Positions 9,445 to 17,978 of a stretch of DNA of 64,000 bases are shown here, piece after piece (positions within the stretch are counted from its first letter, which is position 1; every line of letters starts with the position of its first letter). The stretch comes from Lachnospiraceae bacterium (GTDB lineage: Bacteria > Bacillota > Clostridia > Lachnospirales > Lachnospiraceae), in contig JAJQBK010000051.1 in assembly GCA_021203305.1 (NCBI GenBank), positions 22,871 to 86,870 of the forward strand. The letters run 5' to 3'. The notes below the pieces were generated by a model. The model did not search any database and was not told where the DNA came from. It saw nothing but the letters and a program-made list of their open reading frames with translations. Position numbers and translations under genes: made by a program.

Positions 9445-10290
9445 CTACCCCGCAACCGCAAAATAAAGCAGTACAATCACCCCCAGAATAATGCGATAGT
9501 AGCCAAACACCTTAAAGTCATGCTTCCGGATATAGTCTAACAGGAAGCGAATCACAATCAGCGAAGTCACGAAAGCCACCGCCATGCCGATCAGCAATAC
9601 CGCGGCCTCCAGAGCGGTAAAGCTCAGGCCGAATTTCAGAAGCTTTAAAAGGCTTGCCCCCGCCATCACCGGCACCGCCATAAAGAAGGTGAACTCTGCC
9701 GCGGTGGTACGACTGACGCCGATCAGCAGCGCTCCCACAATGGTGGCCCCGCTGCGGCTCGTGCCCGGGAAAATGGCCGCCAGCAGCTGAAAACAGCCGA
9801 TAATCAGAATGGTCTTAATATCCATCTCCTCGATGGAATTGACAGCGGGAGTTCTGCCCTTATTCCAATTTTCAATTACAATAAAAGCCACGCCAAAGAT
9901 AATCAGCGCCAGAGAGACCACAACGCCGTTATAGAAATGCTCATCCACGAAATCGTCCAGCAGAATGCCCACCACAGCCGCGGGAATACAGCCGATCAGC
10001 ACCTTGATCCACATCCGGATAATATCCATATCCAGTGCAATATGTCCCGACGGGTGCTTCCTGTCCTGTATTTTTCTGAATGGAAATAAACGATTCCAGA
10101 ATAAAACCACCACTGCAAGGATAGCGCCCAGTTGGATGACCACATCGAACATACTGAAGAAATCCTCGCTGACATTTTCAAAGCTGATAAATTCCTCCAG
10201 CAAAATCATATGACCGGTGGAGCTGATCGGCAGCCACTCAGTAATGCCCTCCACCAGGCCAAACAAAACCGCAATTAAGATGTCTAACAT
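9445..10290 (-). CDS. uppP: Undecaprenyl-diphosphatase UppP (BacA)
   Basis: Integral membrane phosphatase that converts undecaprenyl diphosphate to the monophosphate, recycling the lipid carrier for peptidoglycan and other wall polymers; extra copies give bacitracin resistance. The two family motifs are clear: EGITEWLPISSTGHM near residues 15-29 and PGTSRSGATIVGALL near 177. Hydrophobic segments fill the 281 residues, a normal length. The start is ATG 10290 with GGAAGAG upstream; it overlaps the end of the deacetylase gene by 7 bases (ATGTTAG), a coupling arrangement. It is followed after 4 bases by the DUF6077-like gene, so deacetylase, uppP and DUF6077 form one transcript. Confidence 0.96.
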   Translation of the reverse strand: MLDILIAVLFGLVEGITEWLPISSTGHMILLEEFISFENVSEDFFSMFDVVIQLGAILAVVVLFWNRLFPFRKIQDRKHPSGHIALDMDIIRMWIKVLIGCIPAAVVGILLDDFVDEHFYNGVVVSLALIIFGVAFIVIENWNKGRTPAVNSIEEMDIKTILIIGCFQLLAAIFPGTSRSGATIVGALLIGVSRTTAAEFTFFMAVPVMAGASLLKLLKFGLSFTALEAAVLLIGMAVAFVTSLIVIRFLLDYIRKHDFKVFGYYRIILGVIVLLYFAVAG

Positions 10291-11081
10291 AAACTCTTCC
10301 TCTCTCCTCCGGCCACTTTTACAATCTCCCCATCCACGGAAAGCCACATATCCATAACAGCCGGATTGTAAACAAAGCTTTCATCTGCCGCAAACTGCAG
10401 CAGCTTGGAAGCCTCCATGTAATCATGAATTTCGATGTTTGTGGCATACCAGATATCCGGCTGTCCGCCCATCATTTTACAGAACTCTTCCATCAGATCC
10501 CAGTTATTATGGTTATCAAACTCATAGGAATGGCCCCACACATACATGCACTTTAAATACTGTATCTTCTTAAAATCCAGAAAGCGCTCTCCAAGCTCCA
10601 GCAGATTATGGTTGTGATGACAGGTAGCCTTCCAGTTCATCCACTCCCCGGGCAGCTCAAAGCCTCCGGTCTCCTCCACCGTGCGCCCGTAGGCGATCCC
10701 GCAGTCCGAAAAGATGCGTTTGACCTGGTCGTTTACGGAACCGTTGGGATAGACGTGCCCTCTGACCGGATAGCCTGTGATGGCCTCCAGCCCCTTTCTG
10801 TCTTCCACAATTTCTCTGTAAATCTCAACCGATGGGCAGCGGGCAATAGTAGGGTGCGTATAGGTATGGGTCGCAATCTCATGGCCCTGATACAGCTCTC
10901 TGACCTCCTCCCTCGGAATACGCTCCGGCTGACCCATCAGGCCGGCGTTCAGATTGAAGGTTCCTCTGATTCCGTATTTATTAAAAATACGGATCAGTCT
11001 TCTGTCGGCAAGCCTGCCGTCGTCATAGCTCATGGTGAGAGCTTTGGCTTTCCCTTCGGGGAAGCAGATGTAGATTTTCAT
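10284..11081 (-). CDS. Polysaccharide deacetylase family protein (cytoplasmic)
   Basis: NodB-fold carbohydrate esterase family member of 265 residues. The catalytic base and metal motif is TMSYDDGRLAD (residues about 16-26) and the metal histidines lie in HEIATHTYTHP (about 68-78); RGHVYPNGSVND fits the next family motif. There is no signal peptide or membrane segment, so it probably acts in the cytoplasm on a soluble or lipid-linked sugar. Members of this non-secreted group are poorly characterised, and the acetylated substrate cannot be inferred. It is first in a compact run with uppP, whose start codon overlaps this stop. AAAGGA upstream is rather far from the ATG. Confidence 0.88.
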   Translation of the reverse strand: MKIYICFPEGKAKALTMSYDDGRLADRRLIRIFNKYGIRGTFNLNAGLMGQPERIPREEVRELYQGHEIATHTYTHPTIARCPSVEIYREIVEDRKGLEAITGYPVRGHVYPNGSVNDQVKRIFSDCGIAYGRTVEETGGFELPGEWMNWKATCHHNHNLLELGERFLDFKKIQYLKCMYVWGHSYEFDNHNNWDLMEEFCKMMGGQPDIWYATNIEIHDYMEASKLLQFAADESFVYNPAVMDMWLSVDGEIVKVAGGERKSLC

Positions 11082-11271
11082 AATTCGCTGTTATCCTTTC
11101 AATTTACTTTCCTAAAATATCTAAAAACAGTACAGCAGCTCCCGGAAACAATATCCCCGCTTTTGCACCATTTATTTATAATCATTTATGACTTATCATA
11201 GCCAGATAATTACACGCAGCTTCAAAAAGCGGCCCTGTGGAAGCCTGAAAAGCTATAGGATGTATTTCAGG

Positions 11272-12582
11272 TTATCCGTGAACGCTCTGCACGTAATTTA
11301 TGAACTGCTGTGCGGTGCGTCCGGAAATTCCCCCGTGGGAAAGCTCCCACTTATTGGCCTCCGCCAGCAGCTCCTCATCCGGCATCGCTATCTGCGCGCG
11401 GTGCGCCAGCCCCAGCACAATCTCCTTAAACTCCTTCGGCGTGGGCTTGGAATAGTTAATGGTAGCTCCAAAGCGGTGCACCAGGGAAAGCTTCTCCTCC
11501 ATGGTGTCGGACCGATGCAGGCCACCTCCGTTTTCCATATCATCCCGGTCAGACCAGACCTCCTTAATCAGATGGCGCCTGTTGGAAGTAGCATAGATCA
11601 GAATATTGTCCGGCTTCGTCTCCACACCGCCCTCAATCACCGCCTTCAGGAACTTATATTCCACCTCAAATTCCTCAAAGGAGAGATCATCCATATAAAT
11701 AATAAATTTGTAATTGCGGTTTTTGATCCGGGCGATGACGCCGGAAAGGTCCTTAAACTGGTGCTTGTAAATCTCAATCATCCGCAGCCCGTCCGGATAA
11801 AACTGATTGACGATAGCCTTGATGCTGGTGGATTTGCCGGTGCCGCTGTCGCCATAGAGCAGCACATTATTGCACTTCCTGCCCTCCACAAAGGCCCGGG
11901 TGTTGTCCACCAGCTTCTTTTTGGGCAGCTCGTAGCCGATCAGATCGTCCAGCATTACCTTATCCATATTGTTGATCGGCAGGAAAGTGACGTCTCCGTC
12001 ATGATCGCCGGACTGGATGCGGAAGGCTTTATTCAGGCCGAACATTCCCACGCCGTAGTCCTTATAAAAGCCGGTAACGCAGTCAAAAAATTCCTCCTCA
12101 TCCTTCGTCTCAGCAAGCGCGGCACTCAGCGCCTGCACCTTTTCACTGACGTTTTTATTGTACATCAACTCTTTTTTGCTGATGGCATGATAATGGGTAA
12201 TTCTTGAAAAACAGTCAATATGCAGTTTTTCCTCAATCGGGTCAAAATCATAATCAAAGAGCTCTTTGAAAGCCTTAAAATCCCCTTTCGCAAAATAATT
12301 CACGCTGCCCTCGCTGGCTCCCACCTTCTCGCAGGTGATGCTGAAGGGATTTTCACTGGTGACCAGCAGAAATGTCAGATAATTCTGCCACAGATTGACG
12401 TCAAAACCATTGTCGGTAGCCACCTCCAGGATACGCCTGATCTGGCGGTGAATCCTGGCCACAAGCTCATCCTCCGGCACCACCCCCGCCTCAAAATCGG
12501 CAAAAATACCGCTCATCTCCATCAGAATGGAATCCCGCGGCATATCCCCATATATTAACAGTTTGGGAACAATATGATTCAT
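11272..12582 (-). CDS. DUF815-type ATP-binding protein
   Basis: AAA-like P-loop ATPase of 436 residues. The Walker A is LLYGDSGTGKSTSIKA (about residue 240), and the Walker B-like acidic site is FIIYMDDLSFEEFE. A sensor-1-like Asn lies in ILIYATSNRRHL and an arginine-rich DRDDMENGGG segment follows. The layout matches DUF815, a widespread ATPase family of unknown function: N-terminal ~200 residues of family-specific sequence, then the ATPase, then a small helical lid. It starts at ATG 12582 and is divergent from the 130-residue orphan gene at 12787. No signal or membrane segment is seen. Biological role unknown. Confidence 0.88.
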   Translation of the reverse strand: MNHIVPKLLIYGDMPRDSILMEMSGIFADFEAGVVPEDELVARIHRQIRRILEVATDNGFDVNLWQNYLTFLLVTSENPFSITCEKVGASEGSVNYFAKGDFKAFKELFDYDFDPIEEKLHIDCFSRITHYHAISKKELMYNKNVSEKVQALSAALAETKDEEEFFDCVTGFYKDYGVGMFGLNKAFRIQSGDHDGDVTFLPINNMDKVMLDDLIGYELPKKKLVDNTRAFVEGRKCNNVLLYGDSGTGKSTSIKAIVNQFYPDGLRMIEIYKHQFKDLSGVIARIKNRNYKFIIYMDDLSFEEFEVEYKFLKAVIEGGVETKPDNILIYATSNRRHLIKEVWSDRDDMENGGGLHRSDTMEEKLSLVHRFGATINYSKPTPKEFKEIVLGLAHRAQIAMPDEELLAEANKWELSHGGISGRTAQQFINYVQSVHG

Positions 12583-12786
12583 GCAAACTATCGTCCTTTC
12601 CTTATGCTTCTTTTCCTGTACTTACGAACCCCATCCACACGTATTTTTTTCAGTACACCTCTTGCTTTTTCCAGCAAAAGGAGTAGTCTGAGATTCAGAA
12701 AAACACTGTCCCACGCAGGACATCCCCCGCAAATACGCGCAGTACAGAGCAAAGCTGTGGGCAGTGATTATCAGGAAGGAACCACT

Positions 12787-13179
12787 ATGGCAAACATCAT
12801 TTTACAAACCGGCAAAATGAAGGCTTACGAGCTGACCATGGAGCTTGGACGGTATATCGGCCAAAGCGAACAGTTCATGAATGAGCTGTGGGACGGCCTG
12901 ATGGATTATCCTCCGGTGTATGAGGAATATGTCTACTATCTGGAGCACCAGGACATTCTGGGTGAATATGAGTTTTGCGGCATCACCCTTCTGGACGTCT
13001 TTGTCTCCCAGATGAAATACTTTAATCTCCGGCACGACACCGGCAAAAATACCACTGACTGCAATAAAGTGGAGATGGTCATCTCCGCCTTTTATGTATT
13101 CATACAGGTTCATAAGGATCCCAAAACCTGGCTCCCCAAGGTGAACGCCGGCAGGGGCATGGATTTTTACGGTCAGTAG
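12787..13179 (+). CDS. Conserved-looking hypothetical protein, 130 residues
   Basis: Soluble acidic/aromatic protein that I do not recognise. The ATG at 12787 is chosen because AGGAAGGA lies just upstream; an earlier in-frame start at 12574 would overlap the divergent DUF815 gene and add a Ser/Arg-rich stretch with no coding look. It is Tyr- and Glu-rich in the centre (YEEYVYYLEHQDILGEYEF) and ends with PKVNAGRGMDFYGQ. No signal peptide, membrane segment or known motif is visible. It is one of only four plus-strand genes in the window and is divergent from the DUF815 ATPase, so the two may share a regulatory region. Function unknown. Confidence 0.75.
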   Translation: MANIILQTGKMKAYELTMELGRYIGQSEQFMNELWDGLMDYPPVYEEYVYYLEHQDILGEYEFCGITLLDVFVSQMKYFNLRHDTGKNTTDCNKVEMVISAFYVFIQVHKDPKTWLPKVNAGRGMDFYGQ

Positions 13180-13251
13180 GACACTGTCCGCCTTTCCCCG
13201 CATACAGCCTTGTCAACCGGTCTCTCCAGGGAATTCACTTCTCTTTACAGA

Positions 13252-13737
13252 TCAATAACCAAAGACTCCCTCCACGGACTCATCATTGTCAATCCACTCC
13301 TGCACCCTGATAGTGCGGTACTCGTCTTTGGTATCCCGGATATACACCGTCTCAATTCCGGCGTTGATCACCATTCTCTTGCACATGGAGCAACAGCAGG
13401 AATTCACCACATATTCCTGGGTGTCCGCTTCCAGCCCTACCAGATAAAGGCTTGAACCGATCATCTGGTCACGGCTGGCGGAGATAATGGCGTTGGCCTC
13501 CGCGTGGACGCTGCGGCAGAGCTCATAGCGCTCCCCTCTGGGGATATTTTTCTGAGTACGGATGCACACGCCCAGGTCGCTGCAGTTGGCGCGGCCTCTG
13601 GGGGCGCCCACGTATCCGGTGGAAATCACCTCGTCATCCTTCACGATGACAGCCCCGTACCATCTGCGGAGACAGGTGCACCGTTTGGAAACCGTCTCCG
13701 CCAGATCCAGATAATAATTGATTTTATCCCGTCTCAT
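13252..13737 (-). CDS. Deoxycytidylate (dCMP) deaminase family protein
   Basis: Zinc-dependent deaminase of the cytidine/deoxycytidylate family, expected to turn dCMP into dUMP for dTTP synthesis. The zinc and catalytic motif HAEANAI is at residues 78-84. The second zinc motif appears as CCCSMCKRMVINAG near 114-127, where the usual Pro before the first Cys is itself Cys. An extra Cys set near 20-22 and 52-58 matches the allosteric/zinc insert of dCMP deaminases. Length 161 is normal. GGAGGAGGAACAGG precedes the ATG. It is alone on its strand between an orphan gene and the FakA-like fragment. It could act on other cytosine nucleotides. Confidence 0.88.
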   Translation of the reverse strand: MRRDKINYYLDLAETVSKRCTCLRRWYGAVIVKDDEVISTGYVGAPRGRANCSDLGVCIRTQKNIPRGERYELCRSVHAEANAIISASRDQMIGSSLYLVGLEADTQEYVVNSCCCSMCKRMVINAGIETVYIRDTKDEYRTIRVQEWIDNDESVEGVFGY

Positions 13738-13826
13738 CCTGTTCCTCCTCCGGTTGCGGCGCTATATACAGTTCTCTTTACGGCAGATTCTGCCGCAGAT
13801 ACTTTGTTACGCTTCCGGCAGCCGCC

Positions 13827-14078
13827 TTACCCCTTCAGCCCTCTGGACTGGCGATCCATATCCTCCACCACAATGTCATAGATCTCGCCTAATGTGGCGC
13901 AGTATTTCAGTACGTCCCATGGCTCGTTGGTGTGAAAATGAATTTTAATCAGCTCCTCATCGCCCACCGCCAGCAGACAGTCGCCCCTGAAATGCTCCGT
14001 AATATAATCGCTGATCACGTCCTCGTCCAGATCCGTGCCCTCGATCAACAGCTGTGTGTCATATTTAAATTCCAGCAT
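13827..14078 (-). CDS. Stand-alone FakA/DAK-phosphatase C-terminal-like domain (83 residues)
   Basis: The 83 residues resemble the C-terminal domain of FakA-type fatty acid kinases (formerly YloV or 'kinase to dihydroxyacetone kinase'). The pattern KIHFHTNEPWDVLKYCATLGE and the preceding GDCLLAVGDEEL correspond to the family's HxHTNEP motif. The kinase (DAK2) and middle domains are absent. The start is supported by AGGAGGGAACAAA directly before the ATG and by a stop well before any upstream frame, so this looks like a genuine short gene and not a degraded one. In FakA this domain binds the FakB partner. A regulatory or FakB-binding role here would be inference. Confidence 0.72.
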   Translation of the reverse strand: MLEFKYDTQLLIEGTDLDEDVISDYITEHFRGDCLLAVGDEELIKIHFHTNEPWDVLKYCATLGEIYDIVVEDMDRQSRGLKG

Positions 14079-14208
14079 TTTGTTCCCTCCTGATCTATTC
14101 TGTTCTCCTTCGCTTCATCCTGTTATCTCATCTCAATGATGGCCGTTGAAATCCCCGCTCTCCCGCGTAAATTCTGCCAAAGCTCAAAAGCCGCGCCGCC
14201 GTTTCTCC

Positions 14209-15201
14209 TCACTGCGCCGTCACATCGTCGATGGCCTTCAGCTCCTGCGCCGTGAAACCCGCGCCTTCCATGGCCTTCAGATTATCCAGAATCTGCTCCG
14301 GCCGGGACGCACCCACCAGCACGCTGGTTACCTGCCCGTCTCTGAGTATCCATTTCAGCGCCATATGCGAGAGCTTTTCCCCGCGCTGCGCGGCGATTTC
14401 ATTGAGCGCCCGAATCTGCGAAAGCTTCTCCTGCGTCAGGCTCGTCTCCTTTAAGAACCGGCCGTCGGTTCTCACCCGGCTGTCCTCCGGAATCCCGTTC
14501 AGATAGCGATCCGTCAGCATTCCCTGAGCCAGGGGGCTGAAGCAGATAATCCCCTTTTTCTCCCGCGCCGCCGTCTCCTTCAGGCCGTTCTTTTCTATGG
14601 TGCGGTTAAAAATATTGTAAGAATTCTGGTTAATAATCAGCGGGCAGTTCAGCTCCTCCATAATACGGCAGGCCTTTTCCAGCGTTGGCCCGTCATAATT
14701 GGAAACCCCGGCGTAGAGCGCTTTCCCGCTTCTGACTGCCTGGGCCAGCGCCCCCATGGTCTCCTCGAGAGGCGTCTGGGGGTCCATCCGATGATGATAA
14801 AAAATGTCCACATACTCCAGGCCCAGTCTCTGTAAACTCTGATCCAGGCTGGCCAGCAGATATTTTCTGCTGCCCCAGTCCCCGTAAGGGCCGTCCCACA
14901 TGCCATAGCCCGCCTTGGTGCTGACCAGAATCTCGTCCCGGTAGCCGGAAAGCTCCTCCTTCATGATCTTTCCGAAATTGCGCTCCGCGCTGCCCGGCTC
15001 CGGGCCGTAATTGTTGGCCAGATCAAAATGAGTAATCCCATGGTCAAAGGCCGTGAAGACCATATTTTTCATATTTTCATAATTTCCGGTGTCGCCGAAA
15101 TTGTGCCACAGCCCCAGAGAAACCTCCGGAAGCTTCAGGCCGCTGTATCCGCAGCGGTTGTATACCATTTTGCCGTATCGCTCCGAATTCGCAGTATACA
15201 T
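14209..15201 (-). CDS. Aldo/keto reductase, YghZ-like (L-glyceraldehyde 3-phosphate reductase type)
   Basis: NADPH-dependent TIM-barrel oxidoreductase of 330 residues. The start MVYNRCGYSGLKLPEVSLGL after a short leader, the catalytic Asp/Tyr segment DLANNYGPEPGSAE, the catalytic Lys in LVSTKAGYGM and the His in FYHHRMDPQTP all fit. The C-terminal VLVGASRPEQILDN is the cofactor-binding signature of the YghZ/Kv-beta-like branch. That branch reduces small aldehydes such as L-glyceraldehyde 3-phosphate and methylglyoxal. ATG 15201 has GGAAAGGAAGAAAA upstream; a start at 15303 would lie upstream without an SD. It sits between the FakA-like domain gene and the AAA ATPase with no obvious functional link. 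Confidence 0.92.
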   Translation of the reverse strand: MYTANSERYGKMVYNRCGYSGLKLPEVSLGLWHNFGDTGNYENMKNMVFTAFDHGITHFDLANNYGPEPGSAERNFGKIMKEELSGYRDEILVSTKAGYGMWDGPYGDWGSRKYLLASLDQSLQRLGLEYVDIFYHHRMDPQTPLEETMGALAQAVRSGKALYAGVSNYDGPTLEKACRIMEELNCPLIINQNSYNIFNRTIEKNGLKETAAREKKGIICFSPLAQGMLTDRYLNGIPEDSRVRTDGRFLKETSLTQEKLSQIRALNEIAAQRGEKLSHMALKWILRDGQVTSVLVGASRPEQILDNLKAMEGAGFTAQELKAIDDVTAQ

Positions 15202-15327
15202 TTTCTTTTCTTCCTTTCCTGTCTCTTTTCCGTTATATCCGTTGATCAGCCATGTCACAGATATCCATCCACAGGCCTCATACTTTTTCCTTTTGGGAGA
15301 CAAAGGCTCTTTTATCTCAGCCGCTGT

Positions 15328-16746
15328 CTACTCTTCTTTTACATCCTCTATGGTCAGCGTCATCAGCTCCTCATCGGAAATATCCTTCCTGCCGGAGAGG
15401 CGGTTGGCCTGCCGGACGATGGCCTTCTCAAAGAAATTGCGGGCTTCCCGACCATTGGCAAAGTTCCGGTCTCTTTTTTCATAGCATTTTGTAAAATAAT
15501 CCAGCAGGTACTGGCTGCACTCCTCGCTGCACTTATAACCGGAACGGCTGCAGGTTCCCTTAAAAATCGCCACCAGCTCCTCCGGCACATAATCGGAAAA
15601 ATAGATAAATTTATTGAAGCGGGAGCGCAGGCCCGGATTGGAATCCAGAAACTCCTCCATCAGGTCAGGATATCCCGCCACGATGACAATCAGGTCATCC
15701 CTGTGATCCTCCATTCCCTTTAGGAGCGTATCCACCGCCTCCTGCCCGAAATCCGTAGGGCCCTTGTTGACTGTCAGGGAGTAAGCCTCGTCAATAAACA
15801 GGATGCCGCCCATGGCCCGGTCTAAAAGCTCCTGCACCTTGATGGCCGTCTGTCCCACATAGCCTCCCACCATGCCGGCGCGGTCCACCTCCACCAGATG
15901 GCCCTTGCTTAAGACTCCCATGCGCTGATATATTTTGGACAGCAGGCGCGCCACCGTGGTCTTGCCGGTACCCGGATTGCCTGAAAATACCAGGTGCAGC
16001 GACATGGGCATGACCGTCAGGTTTCTCTCCTGCCGGATTTTCCGTATCTGCAAAAGATTGACTAAAGAGCTGACATCCTTTTTCACCTCGGTCAGTCCTA
16101 CCAGAGAATCCAGCTCCGCCATCAGCTCTTCCAGGGTCTGCTCCTTTTCTTCTTTTTCATCAGACTTCCTGGCGGCGTTGGCTCCCGTGGCCTTTTTGTC
16201 CGCGCCGGGCCTTGCGGCGCCGCCCATGGCCCCCGGGCTTTGAATCTGCTCCGTGATATATTTGCGCAGCATGGCCAGATATCTGGTCATACCGGCGGTT
16301 TCCTCCTCCCCGACCCGGTCGTCGCAGGCTAAGAATTCCTTGCCCACCCTGTCATACAGGCCGTACAGGGACTCGCACATCAGCGTATCATTCCTGCCCG
16401 TCTGCTGATAAATCTGATTGTCCGCGCGCACAAAGGTTCTCATGCCGTTGGGAACGGTGCTCTCATAGACCGGCCCGCCAATCTGATATTTTCTGATCAG
16501 GCCAGGCATGTCCGCCGGCGCTACGACCCTCTCAAAATATTCCTTAATAAACTGCGTCTCCTGCAGCGTGGCTTCCTTATCCGCTGAGGAAAGGTACATG
16601 GCATATTTCATCATCTCAATGCGCACGTAATCTCTGGTGGCAAGGGATGTGCCCGGACAGACGCACTTAATGCCCATGGAATTTTTGTCCAGGGCATCAC
16701 ACATCTGGTAGACGCTGTTCATCGCTTTTTTCAGGGCGTTATTCAC
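15328..16746 (-). CDS. CbxX/CfqX-type AAA+ ATPase with unknown N-terminal domain
   Basis: AAA+ ATPase of the CbxX/CfqX (SpoVK-like) family. Walker A is FSGNPGTGKTTVARLL (about residue 260), Walker B GILFIDEAYSL (about 315), sensor 1 VIVAGYPDLM, and the arginine-finger region is LDSNPGLRSRFNKFIYF, followed by the helical lid. About 200 N-terminal residues are unlike the domain and end in a charged linker (KSDEKEEKEQ). Relatives are Rubisco activases or sporulation ATPases; the target here is unknown. The start is GTG at 16746, which has GGAG six bases away, or TTG at 16752; the two differ by two residues. It has its own promoter at 16865-16893 and is followed 126 bases later by the aldo/keto reductase. 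Confidence 0.88.
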   Translation of the reverse strand: MNNALKKAMNSVYQMCDALDKNSMGIKCVCPGTSLATRDYVRIEMMKYAMYLSSADKEATLQETQFIKEYFERVVAPADMPGLIRKYQIGGPVYESTVPNGMRTFVRADNQIYQQTGRNDTLMCESLYGLYDRVGKEFLACDDRVGEEETAGMTRYLAMLRKYITEQIQSPGAMGGAARPGADKKATGANAARKSDEKEEKEQTLEELMAELDSLVGLTEVKKDVSSLVNLLQIRKIRQERNLTVMPMSLHLVFSGNPGTGKTTVARLLSKIYQRMGVLSKGHLVEVDRAGMVGGYVGQTAIKVQELLDRAMGGILFIDEAYSLTVNKGPTDFGQEAVDTLLKGMEDHRDDLIVIVAGYPDLMEEFLDSNPGLRSRFNKFIYFSDYVPEELVAIFKGTCSRSGYKCSEECSQYLLDYFTKCYEKRDRNFANGREARNFFEKAIVRQANRLSGRKDISDEELMTLTIEDVKEE

Positions 16747-16864
16747 ACTCAACTCCGGTTCCTCTTTTCATTGCGCTGTCAGCATTCGCAGGCAGGGAAA
16801 CACTCTTTATCGTTGCGGGCGGGGTAAAAATTTTTCATGTCCGCCACAGTTCACTCTGTAGCAC

Positions 16865-16893
16865 AGTATAACAGAATTTCGGTTCTCTGTCAT
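16865..16893 (-). promoter_or_regulatory. Sigma-A promoter of the CbxX-like ATPase gene
   Basis: On the minus strand ATGACA (16888-16893), 17 bases, TATACT (16865-16870), about 110 bases before the start codon. The 244-base gap between this gene and the NAD(P)HX dehydratase holds no other convincing feature. Confidence 0.65.
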
Positions 16894-16996
16894 TGAAAAT
16901 TCACATAACTTTCCGGATTTTGCATTTCTTCCGGATTCAGAACCCGGAAAATTTGAACTTTTCAAAATCAATCTGCCGCTTTCCTGGCTGTATCGT

Positions 16997-17947
16997 TCAT
17001 TCCAATCTTCTGCGATACTGATTCCACAACCTCGTGATCGCCTTCTCCACATACGCGGCCGTATCCCCGGCAGTCATACTGACCGGATTTTTGTCCGCCT
17101 CGGCCATCTCGCCCGCCATGCCGGCTACGAAAGCAGCTGTGGAAGCCGCCAGCACGGGATCTGAAATATAGCCCGCCATGCCGCAAAGCACGCCGGATAA
17201 AACGTCTCCGCTGCCCGCGGTCGCCATGCCGCTGCAGCCCCGGTCAATCTGATACACTCTGCCGCCGTCCGTCACGGTGGTCACATGGCCCTTTAAAAGC
17301 ACCGTCACTCCATAGCTTAAGGCAAAATCCAATGCCAGATCCACAGGATTTTGCAGAATTTTCTCCACGGGCGCGCCGGACAGCTTGGAAAATTCCATCA
17401 CATGAGGCGTTAATATCACCTGGCAGGCAGTTGTTTTCAGAAGCTCCTTTAAGTCTTCATGGGCCGCCAGCTCATTTAAGCCGTCCGCGTCGATGATAAA
17501 GGTAAGCTTTTTATTCTGTAAAATATACCGCAGGATTTTCGCGGTCTCTTCTCCTGTGCCAACGCCCATACCAAAGACTGCGGCGCGCTGCTTTAAAAGT
17601 GCCTCGTCCAGTCTGTCCGCATCGAAGCGAAGCTGTCCGTCCCGGGTGGAGGGCATGGGCAGGAAAGTACTCTCCAGAATATACGGCAAAACTGCCTGTG
17701 TCAGAGGTTCAGGCGCCGCCAGTCTCACAACTCCCGCTCCGGCGCGCATGGCGGCGGTAGTCAAAGCCATCAGTCCCTCCACAGCAGCCTGCGTCCCATT
17801 ACAGGACAGATTGGCAAGTTTGATTGCGCCGCTGTAACGGACAGATCCGCCCAGTAATGTCACATATCCGTAATTTCCCTTTTGACTGTCAGCGGATCTC
17901 TCTCCCAGCAGATCGGCCGCCTCCTCTTCTGTCAGCAGATGGCACAT
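16997..17947 (-). CDS. nnrD: ADP-dependent (S)-NAD(P)H-hydrate dehydratase
   Basis: Repairs hydrated NADH/NADPH (NAD(P)HX) by ATP- or ADP-dependent dehydration. It is a ribokinase-like fold protein of 316 residues with the signatures NYGYVTLLGGSVRYSGA (about 23-40), LTPHVMEFSKLSG, and the nucleotide-site motif TAGSGDVLSGVLCGM (about 248-262). The epimerase half found in bifunctional Nnr proteins is absent, so the epimerase must be encoded elsewhere or not needed. ATG 17947 is selected because GAAAGGAAAAGAA directly precedes it; earlier in-frame starts would overlap the MATE gene further. It lies just after the MATE gene (31 bases from its stop) and is probably co-transcribed. Confidence 0.93.
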   Translation of the reverse strand: MCHLLTEEEAADLLGERSADSQKGNYGYVTLLGGSVRYSGAIKLANLSCNGTQAAVEGLMALTTAAMRAGAGVVRLAAPEPLTQAVLPYILESTFLPMPSTRDGQLRFDADRLDEALLKQRAAVFGMGVGTGEETAKILRYILQNKKLTFIIDADGLNELAAHEDLKELLKTTACQVILTPHVMEFSKLSGAPVEKILQNPVDLALDFALSYGVTVLLKGHVTTVTDGGRVYQIDRGCSGMATAGSGDVLSGVLCGMAGYISDPVLAASTAAFVAGMAGEMAEADKNPVSMTAGDTAAYVEKAITRLWNQYRRRLE

Positions 17948-17978
17948 TTCTTTTCCTTTCTCAACGCAGCCCATCTTC

